A DNA stretch of 64,000 nt, taken from Artemisia argyi. Taxonomy: Eukaryota > Streptophyta > Magnoliopsida > Asterales > Asteraceae. The translations under genes and the position numbers were made by a program. The number at the start of each line of letters is the position of its first letter. Within the stretch, counting starts at the first letter, position 1. The DNA is taken from contig CM060691.1 of the NCBI GenBank assembly GCA_030686995.1, forward strand, positions 63,587,838-63,651,837, given 5' to 3'. Under the pieces are notes generated by a model, which was given only the letters and a program-made list of their open reading frames with translations, did not search any database and was not told the DNA's origin. Positions 46,408 through 59,231 of the stretch are shown one piece after another.

Positions 46408-46535
46408 TCGGCAAAAAAACTTATTGATTCTACAAAAACGGGGAGAAGTAAATATAAACTCACTAAAATACTTATCTAAAAACTAATTTTTGATTTAATG
46501 GGTTTAAGTTTTGTAATCATCAAAAAGGGGGAGAT
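46408..46535 (+). mobile_element. truncated interior of retroelement copy A, second part
   Basis: Resumes copy A after the Athila-like insertion and runs through AAAAAGGGGGAGAT, a polypurine tract, straight into LTR B. Matches 54908-55041. Confidence 0.8.
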
Positions 46536-46906
46536 TGTTGATATAAATAATGCTTAAAAACGTTATAAATATTTCTCAATAACTCTACGTTTCACAAAAT
46601 GTAAACTAAATTAAGTCAAGATTATGACGTAAACAAGTATTTAGTGGCAAATATTTACTTCTACAACTAATATCACTTAAGGTATGCATAAACTAAGCAT
46701 CTTATGCATTACATTATCAAAGGAAGTATTTTCTTAACACAAAATATTTTATAAAATGACATTAACATTTTATATGTTTTAATAAATCATTTTTGGTATT
46801 GTTTTATTAAACCACAAAGATATGATTTCAAATTTCCCACCAAAAAGGGTAAAATCTCTCCAGAAAAACCTTCCTCACAAAAAGATAAATAAAACTAACG
46901 TTCCGG

Positions 46907-46981
46907 AGGGGGCGGCCCCTTTAATTCCTGAGCGGCCCCCTTAATGATTAAGGGGACCGGCCCCTAATTAAGGGGACCGGC
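46907..46981. promoter_or_regulatory. GC-rich palindrome module 1 (in LTR B)
   Basis: GGCGGCCCC..TTAATGATTAAGGGG and further half-sites can fold into strong hairpins. The flanks GTTCCGGAG / CTCTAGAAC are also roughly inverted. It lies 27 bases before the LTR TATA box. Confidence 0.75.
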
Positions 46982-47008
46982 AGGCTCTAGAACAGTATTT
47001 TTAAGCCC

Positions 47009-47016
47009 TATAAATA
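47009..47016 (+). promoter_or_regulatory. TATA box of LTR B
   Basis: CCCTATAAATATTGG; same position in LTR C (55482-55489) and in the solo LTR (58155-58162). Confidence 0.7.
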
Positions 47017-47777
47017 TTGGTTCATTTCACAAATTTTTCTCACCTTTTTGCACTCAAAACTTTCTGATCTCATAACCATTTCTATCCCAAAAATCTTTGA
47101 TCATATAATTCATAAGTCTTTGTTTCCAAGTGATACAAAGCTTCATCCACACAAGTGCAAAAAGAAGAACACTCCTCAACATCCATAAAATTGTTGTAGT
47201 GTTGTGATTAGTTAGTATCATCTTGTAGTAATGCTAGATATTTGTGAAGTGTTTGTGTGATTTAGTTGATTGTAGATATTAGATGTGTTGTAAAGTAGTG
47301 TAGAAGTTGTGAATTAGTTGTGCATAGAAGAAGGTGTGAAGTAGACGAGAAGAAGAAGTTGTGGAGCTATCGTGAAGAAGTTGTGAAGTCGTGAAGAAAT
47401 TGTGAGATTAGTTCTAGCTACAATTAGAACTCGACATTTAGCTTAATGTCGTTAATCGGTGTAAGCCAAGGTGTGTAAGGTTTCTCCGCCATAAGGAGTT
47501 TGTTGACATAGTGAAGAAAACTCTTGAGTGTGGTACTCGGGGAGTGAAGTAAGGCAAGGAAGGTGCGTGTTGTGGTTTGATCTTTCTATCTCTATCTTTA
47601 TTTCATTTCATTACAATACTTACATTATTAGATTATGCTTGTTTAGACTTGCTCTCAAATTTTGACATTTGAATTCACGTAAGATTGAATCAAAGTTTTT
47701 ATAAGTTACAAAAGATTTTGAAAATTAATATAAAAAGAAAGTAAAACTATTCAACCTCCCTTCTAGTTTTCCACAAT

Positions 47778-47791
47778 TGGTATCTGGAGCC
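47778..47791 (+). other. primer-binding site of copy B
   Basis: TGGTATCTGGAGCC begins two bases after the LTR end CA. It is close to the TGGTATCAGAGC initiator-Met tRNA complement typical of plant copia elements, with a small change. Confidence 0.75.
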
Positions 47792-47843
47792 ACGTCTAGC
47801 AAGATCTTTAAAATATATTGTATTTTAAAACTTGTAACGATCT

Positions 47844-49577
47844 ATGGAATCTGAAAAATATTTAGAAGGGCAATCTATGCAAAGACCACCACTATTTGAA
47901 AGTGATGGATTTTTATATTGGAAAAATCGATTCGAAACTTATGTGAAATCAAAAAATCTAGATCTTTGACATGTTATTACTAATGGTGATTTTTTACCTA
48001 TTCAAAATAACCATGAAACAAAGAAAGATGAAATCGTACCTTTTGAAAAACAAAATGATGATTTAAAAAGAAAACTTGCTAAAAATGATGAAGCAAAAAT
48101 GGTTATTTACAATGCACTACCACGTAAAGAATACGAAAGGATCTTTATGTGTGAAACCGCAAAAGAAATTTGGAACTCTTTACTAATAACTTACCAAGGT
48201 AATAGTCAAGTCAAAGATAACAAAATAGATCTACTTGTTCAACAATATGAGCAATTCACGATTCCGGAAGAGGAATCAATTGATAATGCTTTCGCTCGGT
48301 TTAACACTATCATCACAAGTTTAAAAGCACTTGCTGAGAATTTTTCTAGTAAGAATTTTGTTAGGAAGTTTCTTAGGGCTCTTCACCCAAAATGGCGAGC
48401 TAAAGTGACGGCTATTGAAGAATCAAATAATTTTTCAACATTACAACTTGATGAATTAATTGGGAACTTGAAAGTCTACGAGGTAATTATAAAGAAGGAC
48501 TCCGAAATGGTCAAAGAAAAACGAGAGCAAAGCAAGTCAATCGCCTTGAAAGCTAGAAAGGAATCTAGTAACGAAGATAGCTCATCTTCCGAAAGTGATG
48601 ACGAAGAATATGCCATGGCCGTAAGAGATTTCAAGAAATTCTTCAAAAGGTTAGGAAGATTCGTTAGACAACCACACGATGAAAGAAGAGCACCTCAAAA
48701 GAATAAAGATGACAAGAATAGCAAGAATAAAAGAAAGTGTTTCAAATGTGGTGATCCAAATAATCTAATTGGAAAATGTACAATGATGTCAAGAGATCAA
48801 AATCAAAGAGCATTTGTTGGAGGAGCTTGGAGTGATAGTGATGAGGAGGAGAAAGAAATGACAAAAGAAGAAAAGTGTCTTATGGCAAAAACATCAAGCG
48901 AGGAACATTCCGAAACCGAATATTTTAGTGATGAGAATCTATCATTAGATGAAAATGATTTAGATAATGAGTATAATAGACTATGCAAATTAGGACAACA
49001 AGTAATGACTAAAAACAAATCACTAAAATGTATAAACAACCAATTAGAAAATGAGATACTAGAACTTAAAATTAAAATACATAAATTAGAAAAAGGCAAA
49101 GAAATTATTGAAGAATGTAAATTATGTCAAGAGCTTAAAAGTGAAAATGAAATACTTAGAGAAGAAATTTGTAATTTTGATAAATTTGAAAATAGTAGTA
49201 ACTCACTTAAGAAAATAATAAGCATTCAAAGAATATCCGGAGACAAAACCGGCTTGGGATTTAACCCAATTGAAGCTTCATCTAGTGAAACAAAAAATGT
49301 TAAGTTTGCAAGCGAATCTAGTAAACCAACATCCTTAGAAAAACATCTCAAATACATACTCATAAATAATAAGAAAATACCTCTTGCTAGTGATGAAGAA
49401 ATAAAAACTTTTTATAAACCATCTTCAAAAACCGATATAGGATCCTCTAAACCTAAAACAAGATCTAAAACTCCACCACCTAGGAAGCCAAATAATTCTT
49501 ATCCTAGATTTAAAACACCTCAACCAAGAAGAAACCAAAATAAACAAAACTACAACAACCCTAGTAATCAAATGTAG
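47844..49577 (+). pseudogene. copia-type gag polyprotein with an early stop codon
   Basis: One frame of 578 codons opens at the ATG at 47844 and is interrupted only by TGA at 47967-47969 (codon 42). The rest (from 48099) is open to 49577. The region after QSMQRPPLFESDGFLYWK matches the N-terminus of LTR-copia gag, and [17 protein letters not shown] through [12 protein letters not shown] is the gag (UBN2-type) domain. A Ser/Glu-rich segment is followed by a zinc knuckle at about 48735-48779 ([14 protein letters not shown]), in which the usual His is Asn. A coiled-coil region and a Lys/Pro-rich tail end the protein. No pol frame follows. Both the stop and the knuckle change suggest loss of function. 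Confidence 0.85.
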
Positions 49578-49839
49578 AACTATCAACCAAGTTACAATCC
49601 TTGGGGAATACTACCACCTTTCATGCATCCTAGCCAAATGTTGAACATGTTTGGACCAAACAACTTTGGACCAAAGAGGCAATGGGGACCAAATAGCAAG
49701 GTCAACATTCCTTACAACTATCTTGGAGTTCTATTACCATAAACTTTTGCAAAGTCTATTTATCATCTTGAAGATTTAGAAAATTTTTTTTGAAGACCGC
49801 CGGGTACGCCATTCTTTCTCTACTCATTGCCATGCGTAG

Positions 49840-50510
<671 letters not shown>

Positions 50511-50738
50511 CACATATTCCCGAACACTTCTCAAATTCTCCATTAACTTGACACCTTGATCATTTCATCCGAAATTGTCAAAGGTACATTTTAATTAACG
50601 AAACGTTAATTAAAAATTATCAAGTACTTCATCATCGTGCCAATAAATTCCTACGTATTTTTGATATATTATAAATCTAATTATATACGTATAAATATGT
50701 TTGTTCAGAAATTAAAACTGCGAAAAATCAAAATTTAG

Positions 50739-50815
50739 TGGGCGGCCCCTTTAATGTTTAAGGGGACCGACTTGTTATCGAGGGCGGTCCCCTTAATGTT
50801 TAAGGGGGCCGGCCT
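50739..50815. promoter_or_regulatory. GC-rich palindrome module 2 (before the unknown ORF)
   Basis: GGGCGGCCCCTTTAATGTTTAAGGGG, a spacer, then GGGCGGTCCCCTTAATG and TTTAAGGGGGCCGGCC. Same arrangement as in the LTRs, but inside the element. No TATA box is obvious just downstream. Confidence 0.7.
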
Positions 50816-51005
50816 ACTGTAACTTCCAAAATCGTTTTTCATCTTAAATCTTTTACCAAACACCCCATTTGTTCATATTTCATCCACTATTCTCTACTGT
50901 GAACGAACCAAAACAACCAAAACCACTAAAATCCTCCACCAAATCACCAATCCGGGATTGTTTCGCAAGGGGCAAACGTTAACCAAACGTATAACAACAT
51001 CTCTT

Positions 51006-52084
<1,079 letters not shown>

Positions 52085-52090
52085 GTGAAA

Positions 52091-53298
52091 ATGCCTAAAA
52101 CCACGGTTGGTGACGTCTCTACAAACAATACATTACTCAAGTTTCCTCTACTCTCGGCATGTATCCCGCCGTTGCATGTTACTATCGTCCCATTGAAAAT
52201 AGAAACATCCACGAGGGTAGAATTGTCGATCCATCCTACTATGAATCTGATCAAATCGAACGAATGTTCACCAATATCCGTCTTGATTGTCTTTTTAAAA
52301 TCAACGAACCAATCATTCCTCGCTTTGTCCTTGATTTCTATAGCCAAGTGACGGTGCAAACCGATCCCTATGGCCATCTCCTCATTTCTTTCATGATCCA
52401 ACATCAATTCATTACTCTTACTCTTGCTCAGGTTGGACAAATCCTCAGAATCCCATACAACGGCCAAGCCGTATACTCTAATGAATGGGATCTTTCCTCA
52501 CTTGAACGAAATCGTCCTCAGGATGGTCCATACTATTATGAGATTCCGAGTCCTGAAGACATTCGTCGACTGCTTGAACTAGAACGTGGTTCGACTAGTC
52601 GCAGAATCAAGTCGAAGAATGTCGATATTCATGAAAATCAAATTCTTCTCAAATAGCTAAGCCCCGACAAGAAAAATTGGTAAGAACTCATTCGCGTGAA
52701 TACGTTTGGTACCGGCGGTCAACGTGATCATCTCATGGCTAGCATCGCCCACATGTTGTATTGTGTAGTTGCTGAAGAAAACTATAATCTGGCTTATCTC
52801 TTTGTCCATCGAATCATGACTGCCAAAAACACTCCAAATGCCAATCTTCCTTATGGTATGTTTCTCACTCGACTTTATCATCATGTCATGGAACACTACC
52901 AAGATCTTCGAAATGATTACTACGTGCATATTCATCCCACTTTGAACCAACTCACTCTTGTCCGTACTCGTCGATCTCGAAGCGACAAAGGAAAATCTCA
53001 TGGTCCTTTGTTCTCTATGCCTCGTGGTTCAACATCTCATCGAGGTAATGATGATGAGGAGGAGGAAAACACCTCGCGTGTTAGTACCCCATCTCCCACT
53101 ACCTATGTTGATGATCTGCCTGATCTTGATTATACCGATTATCAAATTCCTCTTCCTCATGAGCGTACCGATGAACTCCTCTTCACCCGTCAAATGTCCT
53201 TAATTAACCGAACTCAACAAATGCATGAAGAAATTAGAGGAGGATTCAAGTCCGTAGGAAAGATATTCAGGAAGATGATGGCCAAGAAGAAGAAATAG
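52091..53298 (+). pseudogene. 'putative plant transposon protein' family ORF, broken
   Basis: Main frame from 52159 to 53298. A preceding ATG at 52091 starts in another frame, suggesting a one-base indel near 52130. Two in-frame stops (TAG 52654-52656, TAA 52681-52683) split it. Before them lies the family core: IVDPSYYESDQIERMF, INEPIIPRFVLDFYSQV, HLLISFMIQHQFITLTLAQV and ILRIPYNGQAVYSNEWDL. After them come HMLYCVVAEENYNLAYLFVH and LPYGMFLTRLYHHVMEHY, then a basic/acidic tail ending KIFRKMMAKKKK. The family is abundant in plant retroelements and its function is unknown. It has its own palindrome module and probable leader intron upstream. Confidence 0.75.
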
Positions 53299-53652
53299 AG
53301 TTGTTGATGTGAAGCTACTTAATTATATTATTAAACTATTAGACATTTGTGTGTTTTGTTATTTGTCCAATTTATTCGGAAATACTTGTGTTCCTTCATG
53401 TTTGTTTCTTGAATGATGCTTAGGTTTTAACTATTATCAAGCTAGGACCTTGATCATAACTTAATGCTAATATTATGCTTCTTTTGATTTGGCTTATAAT
53501 ATATTAGTTTGCATGCATGATTTATTACCTTATGCTTATATTTCATCATTCCTAGAGTATATGCTTCAAATAAAGCTTGCTCGAAACACACATTTGAAAA
53601 ACTAACCATTTTTGCAATTTTTTGATTTCTGGTCGACTGGGAAAACACCAGA

Positions 53653-53728
53653 TGGGCGGCCCCCTTAATTTTCCTAGGCGGTCCCCTTAATTATTAAGGG
53701 GGCCGGCCTACAATTAAGGGGACCAGCC
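53653..53728. promoter_or_regulatory. GC-rich palindrome module 3 (before the Ser/Pro-rich ORF)
   Basis: GGGCGGCCCCCTTAATTTTCC, GGCGGTCCCCTTAATTATTAA, GGGGGCCGGCC, AATTAAGGGGACC. The whole block is bracketed by CCAGATGG and CCATCTGG, themselves inverted. A TATAAG-like box follows near 53782 and another (CTATAAAT) near 53872, 60 bases before the ORF. Confidence 0.75.
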
Positions 53729-53937
53729 ATCTGGAACTGGGTTTACTGTTTTCTTTTGCATCTTGTGACCTCTTTCTCTAGTATAAGCTACCATTTCTCC
53801 TTATAACCCAACTGATTTTAGAATCTCCTTAAACCATTTCAAAAACATACCTAAATAAACCATTTTCATACTATAAATTCCCTCCAAATAGACAATCTTC
53901 ATCTCATCATTCATCATCTCTTTCAACCTAAACCATC

Positions 53938-54429
53938 ATGTCTCCACCAAGCACCTCCAACTCTAAGGCCTCAAAGAAACAAAAGATTGTTATCATCCCT
54001 CCAAAACAACTCTTCGTTGACTTAACTGATAAAGACAACACAACCCCATCACCTCCACCTAAATGCTCATCTCCAAGTGCACCTAATGCACCATCCAAAA
54101 CACCTTCCACTCATGGAACTTCCTCATCCTCCATACCTTTAACTTCATCAATCAATGACTACATAAACTCACACTTGTCATCACCACAAGCATCATCACC
54201 ACATCCTACACAAGAACCTCTTTCCACCCATCTTACCATAACACTTTCACTAATAACACTACTTGATGCTCATGTCTCATCTCCACCAATTACACCACCA
54301 TTCTTTATCAATCCCGTACCTTGGAGCTTACTTGAAGCTCATGGTGATACTTGCCTTTGTTGCATTCACAACCGAACCATAATCTTTGGTCTTAGAGATG
54401 AAATTCAATATATTTTTTCATATGTTTAA
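53938..54429 (+). CDS. Ser/Pro-rich ORF of the retroelement
   Basis: A 163-codon frame beginning MSPPSTSNSKASKKQKIVII, rich in Ser, Pro and Thr, ending in the more conserved block WSLLEAHGDTCLCCIHNRTI and LRDEIQYIFSYV. The last part recurs at 39019-39060 in copy A, where the frame continues into a polyproline run; here a stop follows FSYV. The Cys pair in the LCCIHN block is notable. I know similar sequences only as hypothetical proteins of daisy-family retroelements. Function unknown. Confidence 0.55.
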   Translation: MSPPSTSNSKASKKQKIVIIPPKQLFVDLTDKDNTTPSPPPKCSSPSAPNAPSKTPSTHGTSSSSIPLTSSINDYINSHLSSPQASSPHPTQEPLSTHLTITLSLITLLDAHVSSPPITPPFFINPVPWSLLEAHGDTCLCCIHNRTIIFGLRDEIQYIFSYV

Positions 54430-55041
54430 CACATGCTAACCAACCCACCACCACCACCTCCACCATCCTCACCTATTATTCCACCACCACAATCTTCACC
54501 CATTTCTCCACCATCACCATCATGCTCTCCAAATTAAGCATATGCTATGCTTAATAAATAAAACTCTTACCACCCTTTTGTTTGCAAGCTCTATGAAGCC
54601 CATGTACTCTTTGCATGATGGAGCACTATTCTAGTTGTTGTATTTTCTAGTTGTTATTCTCATTGTAATCTCTCTTGATGTTACATGTATTGTTGTGTTT
54701 TTACACAACTTTAGCTTTAATATGAATGCTTCTATTTCATGATGCTTGTATATATTGTTTCCACTTTATATATGATTGCATGTATATACTTGTGCTTCTA
54801 ATATTTTTGTTTTGCAAGCATTCCATAGCTCGTCTCCTTGGTGCCCCCGAACGAGGGGGAGTAGACATCAAGGGGGAGTTTTCATCCCGTCAATATTTCA
54901 CGATTGAAACTTGTTGGCAAAAAAACTTTTTGATTCTACAAAAAGGGGGAGAAGTAAATATAAACTCACTAAAATACTTGCCTAAAAACTAATTTTTTAT
55001 TTAATGAGTTTAAGTTTTGTAATCGTCAAAAAGGGGGAGAT
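54430..55041 (+). other. 3' interior of copy B with polypurine tract
   Basis: Contains three purine-rich GGGGGAG stretches (54853, 54945, 55033). The last, AAAAAGGGGGAGAT, abuts LTR C and serves as the polypurine tract. No ORF. Confidence 0.7.
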
Positions 55042-55419
55042 TGTTGATATAAATAATGCTTAAAAATGTTATTAATATTTCTCAATAACTCTACGTTTTG
55101 ATAATCACAAAATGTAAACTAAATTAAGTCAAGATTATGACGTAAACAAGTATTGAATGACAAATATTTAATTCTACAACTAATATCACTTAAGGTATGC
55201 ATAAACTAAGCATCTTATGCATTACATGATCAAAGGAAGTATTTTCTTAACACAAAATATTTTATAAAATGACATTAACATTTTATATGTTTTAGTAAAT
55301 CATTTTTGGTATTGTTTTATTAAACCACAAAGATATGATTTCAAATTTCCAACCAAAAAGGACAAAATCTCTCCAGAAAAACATTTCCCACAAAAAGACA
55401 AACAAACCCAACGTTCTGG

Positions 55420-55455
55420 AGGGGGCGGCCCCCTTAATGATTAAGGGGACCGGCA
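55420..55455. promoter_or_regulatory. GC-rich palindrome module 4 (in LTR C)
   Basis: GGGGGCGGCCCCCTTAAT and ATTAAGGGGACCGGC form a near-perfect hairpin, framed by GTTCTGGAG / CTCTAGAAC, 26 bases before the TATA box. Confidence 0.8.
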
Positions 55456-56254
55456 CGCTCTAGAACAATATTTTTAAGCCCTATAAATACTGGTTCATTT
55501 CACAAATTTTTCTCACCTTTTTGCACTCAAAACTTTCTGATCTCATATCCATTTCTACCCCAAAAATCTTTGATCATATAATTCATAAATCTTTGTTTCC
55601 AAGTGATCCAAAGCTTCATCCACACAAGTGCAAAAAGAAGAACACTCCTCAACATCCATAAAATTGTTATAGTGCTATGATTAGTTAGTATCATCTTGTA
55701 GTAGTGCTGGATATTTGTAAAGTGTTGTGTGATTTAGTTGATTGTAGATATTAGATGTGTTGTAAAGTAGTGTAGAAGTTGTGAATTAGTTGTGCATAGA
55801 AGAAGGTGTGAAGTAGACGAGAAGAAGAAGTTGTGGAGCTATCGTGAAGAAGTTGTGAAGTCGTGAAGAAGTTGTGAGATTAGTCCTAGCTACAATTAGA
55901 ACTCGACATTTTGTTTAGTGTCGTTAATCGGTGTAAGCCAAGGTGTGTAAGGTTTCTCCACCATAAGGAGTTTGTTGACATAGTGAAGAAAACTCTCGAG
56001 TGTGGTACTCGGGGAGTTGAGTAGGGCAAGGAAGGTGTCCTTGTAGCCGAACCACTATAAATTCGCGTGTTGTGGTTTGATCTTTCTATCTCTATCTTTA
56101 TTTCATTTCATTACAATACTTACATTATTAGATTATACTTTTTTAGACTTGCTCACACTTGTTGACATTTGAATTCACGTAAGATCGAATCAAAGTTTTT
56201 ATAAGTTATAAAAGATTTTGAAAATTAATATAAAAAGAAAGTAAAACTATTCAA

Positions 56255-56276
56255 CCCCCCCCCCCCCCCCCCCCCC
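56255..56276. repeat. poly(C) run of 22
   Basis: The homologous site has CCTCCC in LTR B and seven C in the solo LTR, so this copy has expanded, or the assembly is unreliable here. Confidence 0.9.
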
Positions 56277-56291
56277 TTCTAGTTTTCCATA

Positions 56292-56611
56292 GAGTTGAAC
56301 TAGAAGCCTTGGAAACTTATTTAGCAAACCAAACCACTTTTTTTTGGAAACCTTTACTATTGTATCTTTTACTATCGTATCATTCGAGAAACCTTTTGAA
56401 CTATGTCTTTTATTTCCGCTGCAAACTTTCTTTATTTTCCGCTGCTACTTATGTTAAAGAGTCTTTGAACTCTAAATGGTTTTATGTAATCGAATGATAT
56501 GTTTTATTTAAAACGTCCCGTTATGAGGTCATTTTCTATGGCTGTGACTGTTTACCCCTTGAGTAATACCCCTGGTTACGTTCCGCTGCCATATTCGAGT
56601 TTGGGGTGTCA
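56292..56611. mobile_element. fragment of another LTR element
   Basis: Ends TTTGGGGTGTCACA, the typical 3' end of plant gypsy LTRs. No start or TSD is recognised. 320 bases with no gene. Confidence 0.35.
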
Positions 56612-57410
56612 CACTCTTCATCCTCACTATCGGTAGTGGAGCTTTCATTATCACTTGACTCCTTCTTGGAGTGCTTCACTTTAAGTGCAAGAAATTTATA
56701 TTTTCTTTCTTAAGCTTGATGATTTCCGAATCTTTTTACATCACCATTTCATATACTTTAAGATTCCCGACAAGCTCGTCTAGTGGAAGTGATGATAAGT
56801 CTTTTGATTCTTCGATTGCTGTCACATTCGGCCTCCACTTTGGATAAAGAGCCCTAAAAAATTGTCTAACACAGTTTTTGCTAGAATAACTTTAATCAAG
56901 TGCTTTTAGATTTGTAATAATAGTATTAAATCTAGCAAAACCTCTATCAATGCTTTCATCTTCAACGAGAGAAAATTTTTCATATTATTGAACAAAAAGG
57001 TCAATTTTATAATCCTTAACATTAAAATTTTCTTGATGGGTAACTGTAAGGGACTCCCAAATTTCTTTTTGCTGTTTAATACATAAAATATTTCATATTC
57101 CTTTTTAGGTAAAGCATTGTAAAGAACCATTTTAGCCTCGTTATTTTTTGCAATCTTTTTCTTCATATCTTTATTTTGACGATCATAAGGGATTGGTTCA
57201 TCTCTTTTCGTACTAATGTTTCTGACAACGACTCATTGTCACCCTCAAGGATAATGTGCCAAAGATAGATGTCTTTTGATTTCATGAGAACTATAACTTT
57301 AAAAAGTGGTGGTCTTTGAATGGATTGCCCTTTTTTGTAACTTTCTAAAGCCATATATCGATTCAAGTTTTAAAGTAAAAATTGTTTTAAAAATCTTTGA
57401 TAACGTAGCT
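56612..57410 (-). pseudogene. copia-type gag remnant on the minus strand
   Basis: Minus-strand pieces in shifting frames (RYMALESYKKGQSIQRPPLF, then KIAKNNEAKMVLYNALPKKEYE, then a Ser/Glu-rich part) correspond to the first half of the gag frame at 47844-49577 but are much more diverged, with several frameshifts. It lies directly after a primer-site-like sequence and is cut off near 56612 by the neighbouring LTR fragment. Confidence 0.7.
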
Positions 57411-57426
57411 CTAGACCAATTGTGGG
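57411..57426 (-). other. primer-binding-site-like sequence
   Basis: Minus-strand ATTGGTCTAGAGCTA follows the LTR end TTCCCACA. It resembles the initiator-Met tRNA complement but is degenerate. Confidence 0.5.
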
Positions 57427-57677
57427 AAGCTATAAGGAAGATTGAATAATTTTGGTCTTTAAAAACTTAGTTTTGAAACTTGTTATGAACAAATAATAAT
57501 AATATGAAAGATGAATGCAAGACAATAAAAAGAGATCGTACAAAACACGAGAATTTATAGTGGTTCGGTGACGAAACTTCTCGCCGGCTTACTCCATTCC
57601 CCGAGTTTCAAACACGATAATTACTTTATTAAATCAAAAAACTCCCTTCTTGGCGGAGAAAATCTGATGTTTTTATC
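57427..57677 (-). repeat. LTR-like repeat, copy 2, first part
   Basis: Homologous to 23346 onward. It adjoins the minus-strand primer site and gag remnant, so it is probably the 5' LTR of that element. It is interrupted by a solo LTR at 57678, with TTATC (57673-57677) as the duplicated target. Confidence 0.65.
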
Positions 57678-59226
57678 TGTTGATATAAATAATGTATAAA
57701 AACGTTATTAATATCTTTCGATATCCTTAAGTTTTGACGATAACAAAATATAAGAACATTAAACGCAAAGTTAATACGTAAACAAGTTTTAAGCAAGTTT
57801 ATATCATCTCATCCAACATAATCACTTAAGGTATGAATAAACAAGTGACTAATACATTTTATGATCAAAGGGATGTTTATTTAAATAATACAAAGTTTAT
57901 AAAATTAAATAAAATTATTATATATTTTTGAAAAACATTTTTGGTAATAAAGGAAAATGTTTTATTCATAATAAATATATGAATTCAAAATTTTAACCAA
58001 AATCAGTTAGTTTTTCACCAAATAAACTTTCCCCAGAAAAAGACAAGAAAACTGCAGTTTTCGTCTGGGCGGCCCCCTTAATTTTAAGGGGGCCGGCACA
58101 CAATTAAAGGGACCGGTCACGCCCCCCTGTCAGATTCTCTCAGAAATTTTCCCCTATAAATACTACCACAAACCGGGTATTTTTACTACCTCTTGCACGA
58201 AAATTTTCAGATCCAAATCTCTCTAAACATCCTCCTAAAAACCCTTTGATCATATAATTGTTAATCCTTGTTTCAAGTGATTCATTCCCTCACCTCTCAT
58301 CTCTCAAAGTGCAAGAGAAGAATACTCCTTCAACATCACGTTGTGAAGTATTGTAGATTTGTGTATATAGTCTAGTTGTTGTGTACATTCATTGTAAAGG
58401 TGTGATAGTAGTGTAACTAGATAGATCTAGGAATAGAAGTTGTGTAGGGAGAAGAAGTTGTTTAGTAGTGAAGTAGCATAGTTGTGAAGAAGATTGGTGT
58501 GAAGAAGATAGGTGTAAAGTAGAAAGGTGTGAAGTAGAATTGGTGTGAAGTAGAATTGGTGTGAAGTAGATTGGTGTGAAGAAGTTGTGATTAAGTTGTG
58601 ACGGAGTTGTGGTGTGTACATTGGTGTGTAAGGTTTTCTCCGCCATAAGGGAGCTTGTTGACATAGTGAAGAAAACTCTCGAGTAGGTGACTCGGGGAGT
58701 GGAGTAGGGCAAGGAAGGTGTCCTTGTAGCCGAACCACTATAAATCCTTTGTCTCGCAGTTAGATCTTTCCAACTCTAACTTATTACTTAGCTTACTTAC
58801 TTACATCTCGTATATAGCTATAATTGTCTATATTATGCATGTGTTGATTGTACATATTTAGCTTACTTCGTTATTACTTTTCATACCTCGATATAGTTGT
58901 TCATATTGTTCAAGACTTGAATTCACATAAGATCAAATCAAAGTTTTAAGAGTAAACAAGACTTTAAAACTAAACTAAGTTTTCATAAATAAAAGGGACG
59001 TAAAAAATACTTGTCTATATTGTTATTGTTTACTTGCGTAGATATTAATTCTTTTAAGTCATACTCATCCATATTGTTATTATTTACTTGCGTAGATATA
59101 AGTACTTATAAGTATACATGCATTGATCTCACATAAACTAGAAACAAAGTTTTGTTTTAAACAACTAAGTTTTCATAAAATTAAAAAGACGTAAAACTAT
59201 TCAACCCCCCCTTCTAGTTTTCCACA
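57678..59226 (+). mobile_element. solo LTR with 5-bp TSD, 1.55 kb
   Basis: TGTTGATATAAATAATG...CCTTCTAGTTTTCCACA, same family as LTRs B and C but longer. Perfect TTATC duplication at 57673-57677 and 59227-59231, and no interior. It contains palindrome module 5 (58065-58125) and a TATA box at 58155-58162, and a tract of AAGTTGTGAAG-type repeats near 58500. The empty site survives at 23612-23617 (TTTATC). It arose by recombination between the two LTRs of a complete insertion. Confidence 0.92.
58065..58125. promoter_or_regulatory. GC-rich palindrome module 5 (in the solo LTR)
   Basis: GGGCGGCCCCCTTAATTTTAA, GGGGGCCGGC, then AATTAAAGGGACCGG. Followed 29 bases later by CCCCTATAAATA. Confidence 0.8.
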
Positions 59227-59231
59227 TTATC

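Larger units (their letters stand above)
46536..47775 (+). repeat. LTR B of the retroelement array
   Basis: 1240 bases, TGTTGATATAAATAATGC...TTTTCCACA. It is shared as 3' LTR of copy A (polypurine tract on its left) and 5' LTR of copy B (primer site on its right). It contains the GC-rich palindrome module (46907-46981) and TATAAATA at 47009-47016. Compared with LTR C it lacks about 30 bases near 47560 and has an extra half-module. Confidence 0.9.
55042..56291 (+). repeat. LTR C, 3' LTR of copy B
   Basis: 1250 bases, TGTTGATATAAATAATGC...TTTTCCATA; the final CA has become TA. It contains palindrome module 4 (55420-55455), a TATA box at 55482-55489 and a 22-base C run at its end. Confidence 0.9.

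Noticed and set aside
58389..58738. Minus-strand Thr/Ser/His-rich frames in the solo LTR
   Set aside because: They translate an AAGTTGTGAAG-type simple repeat of the LTR in antisense; no gene.
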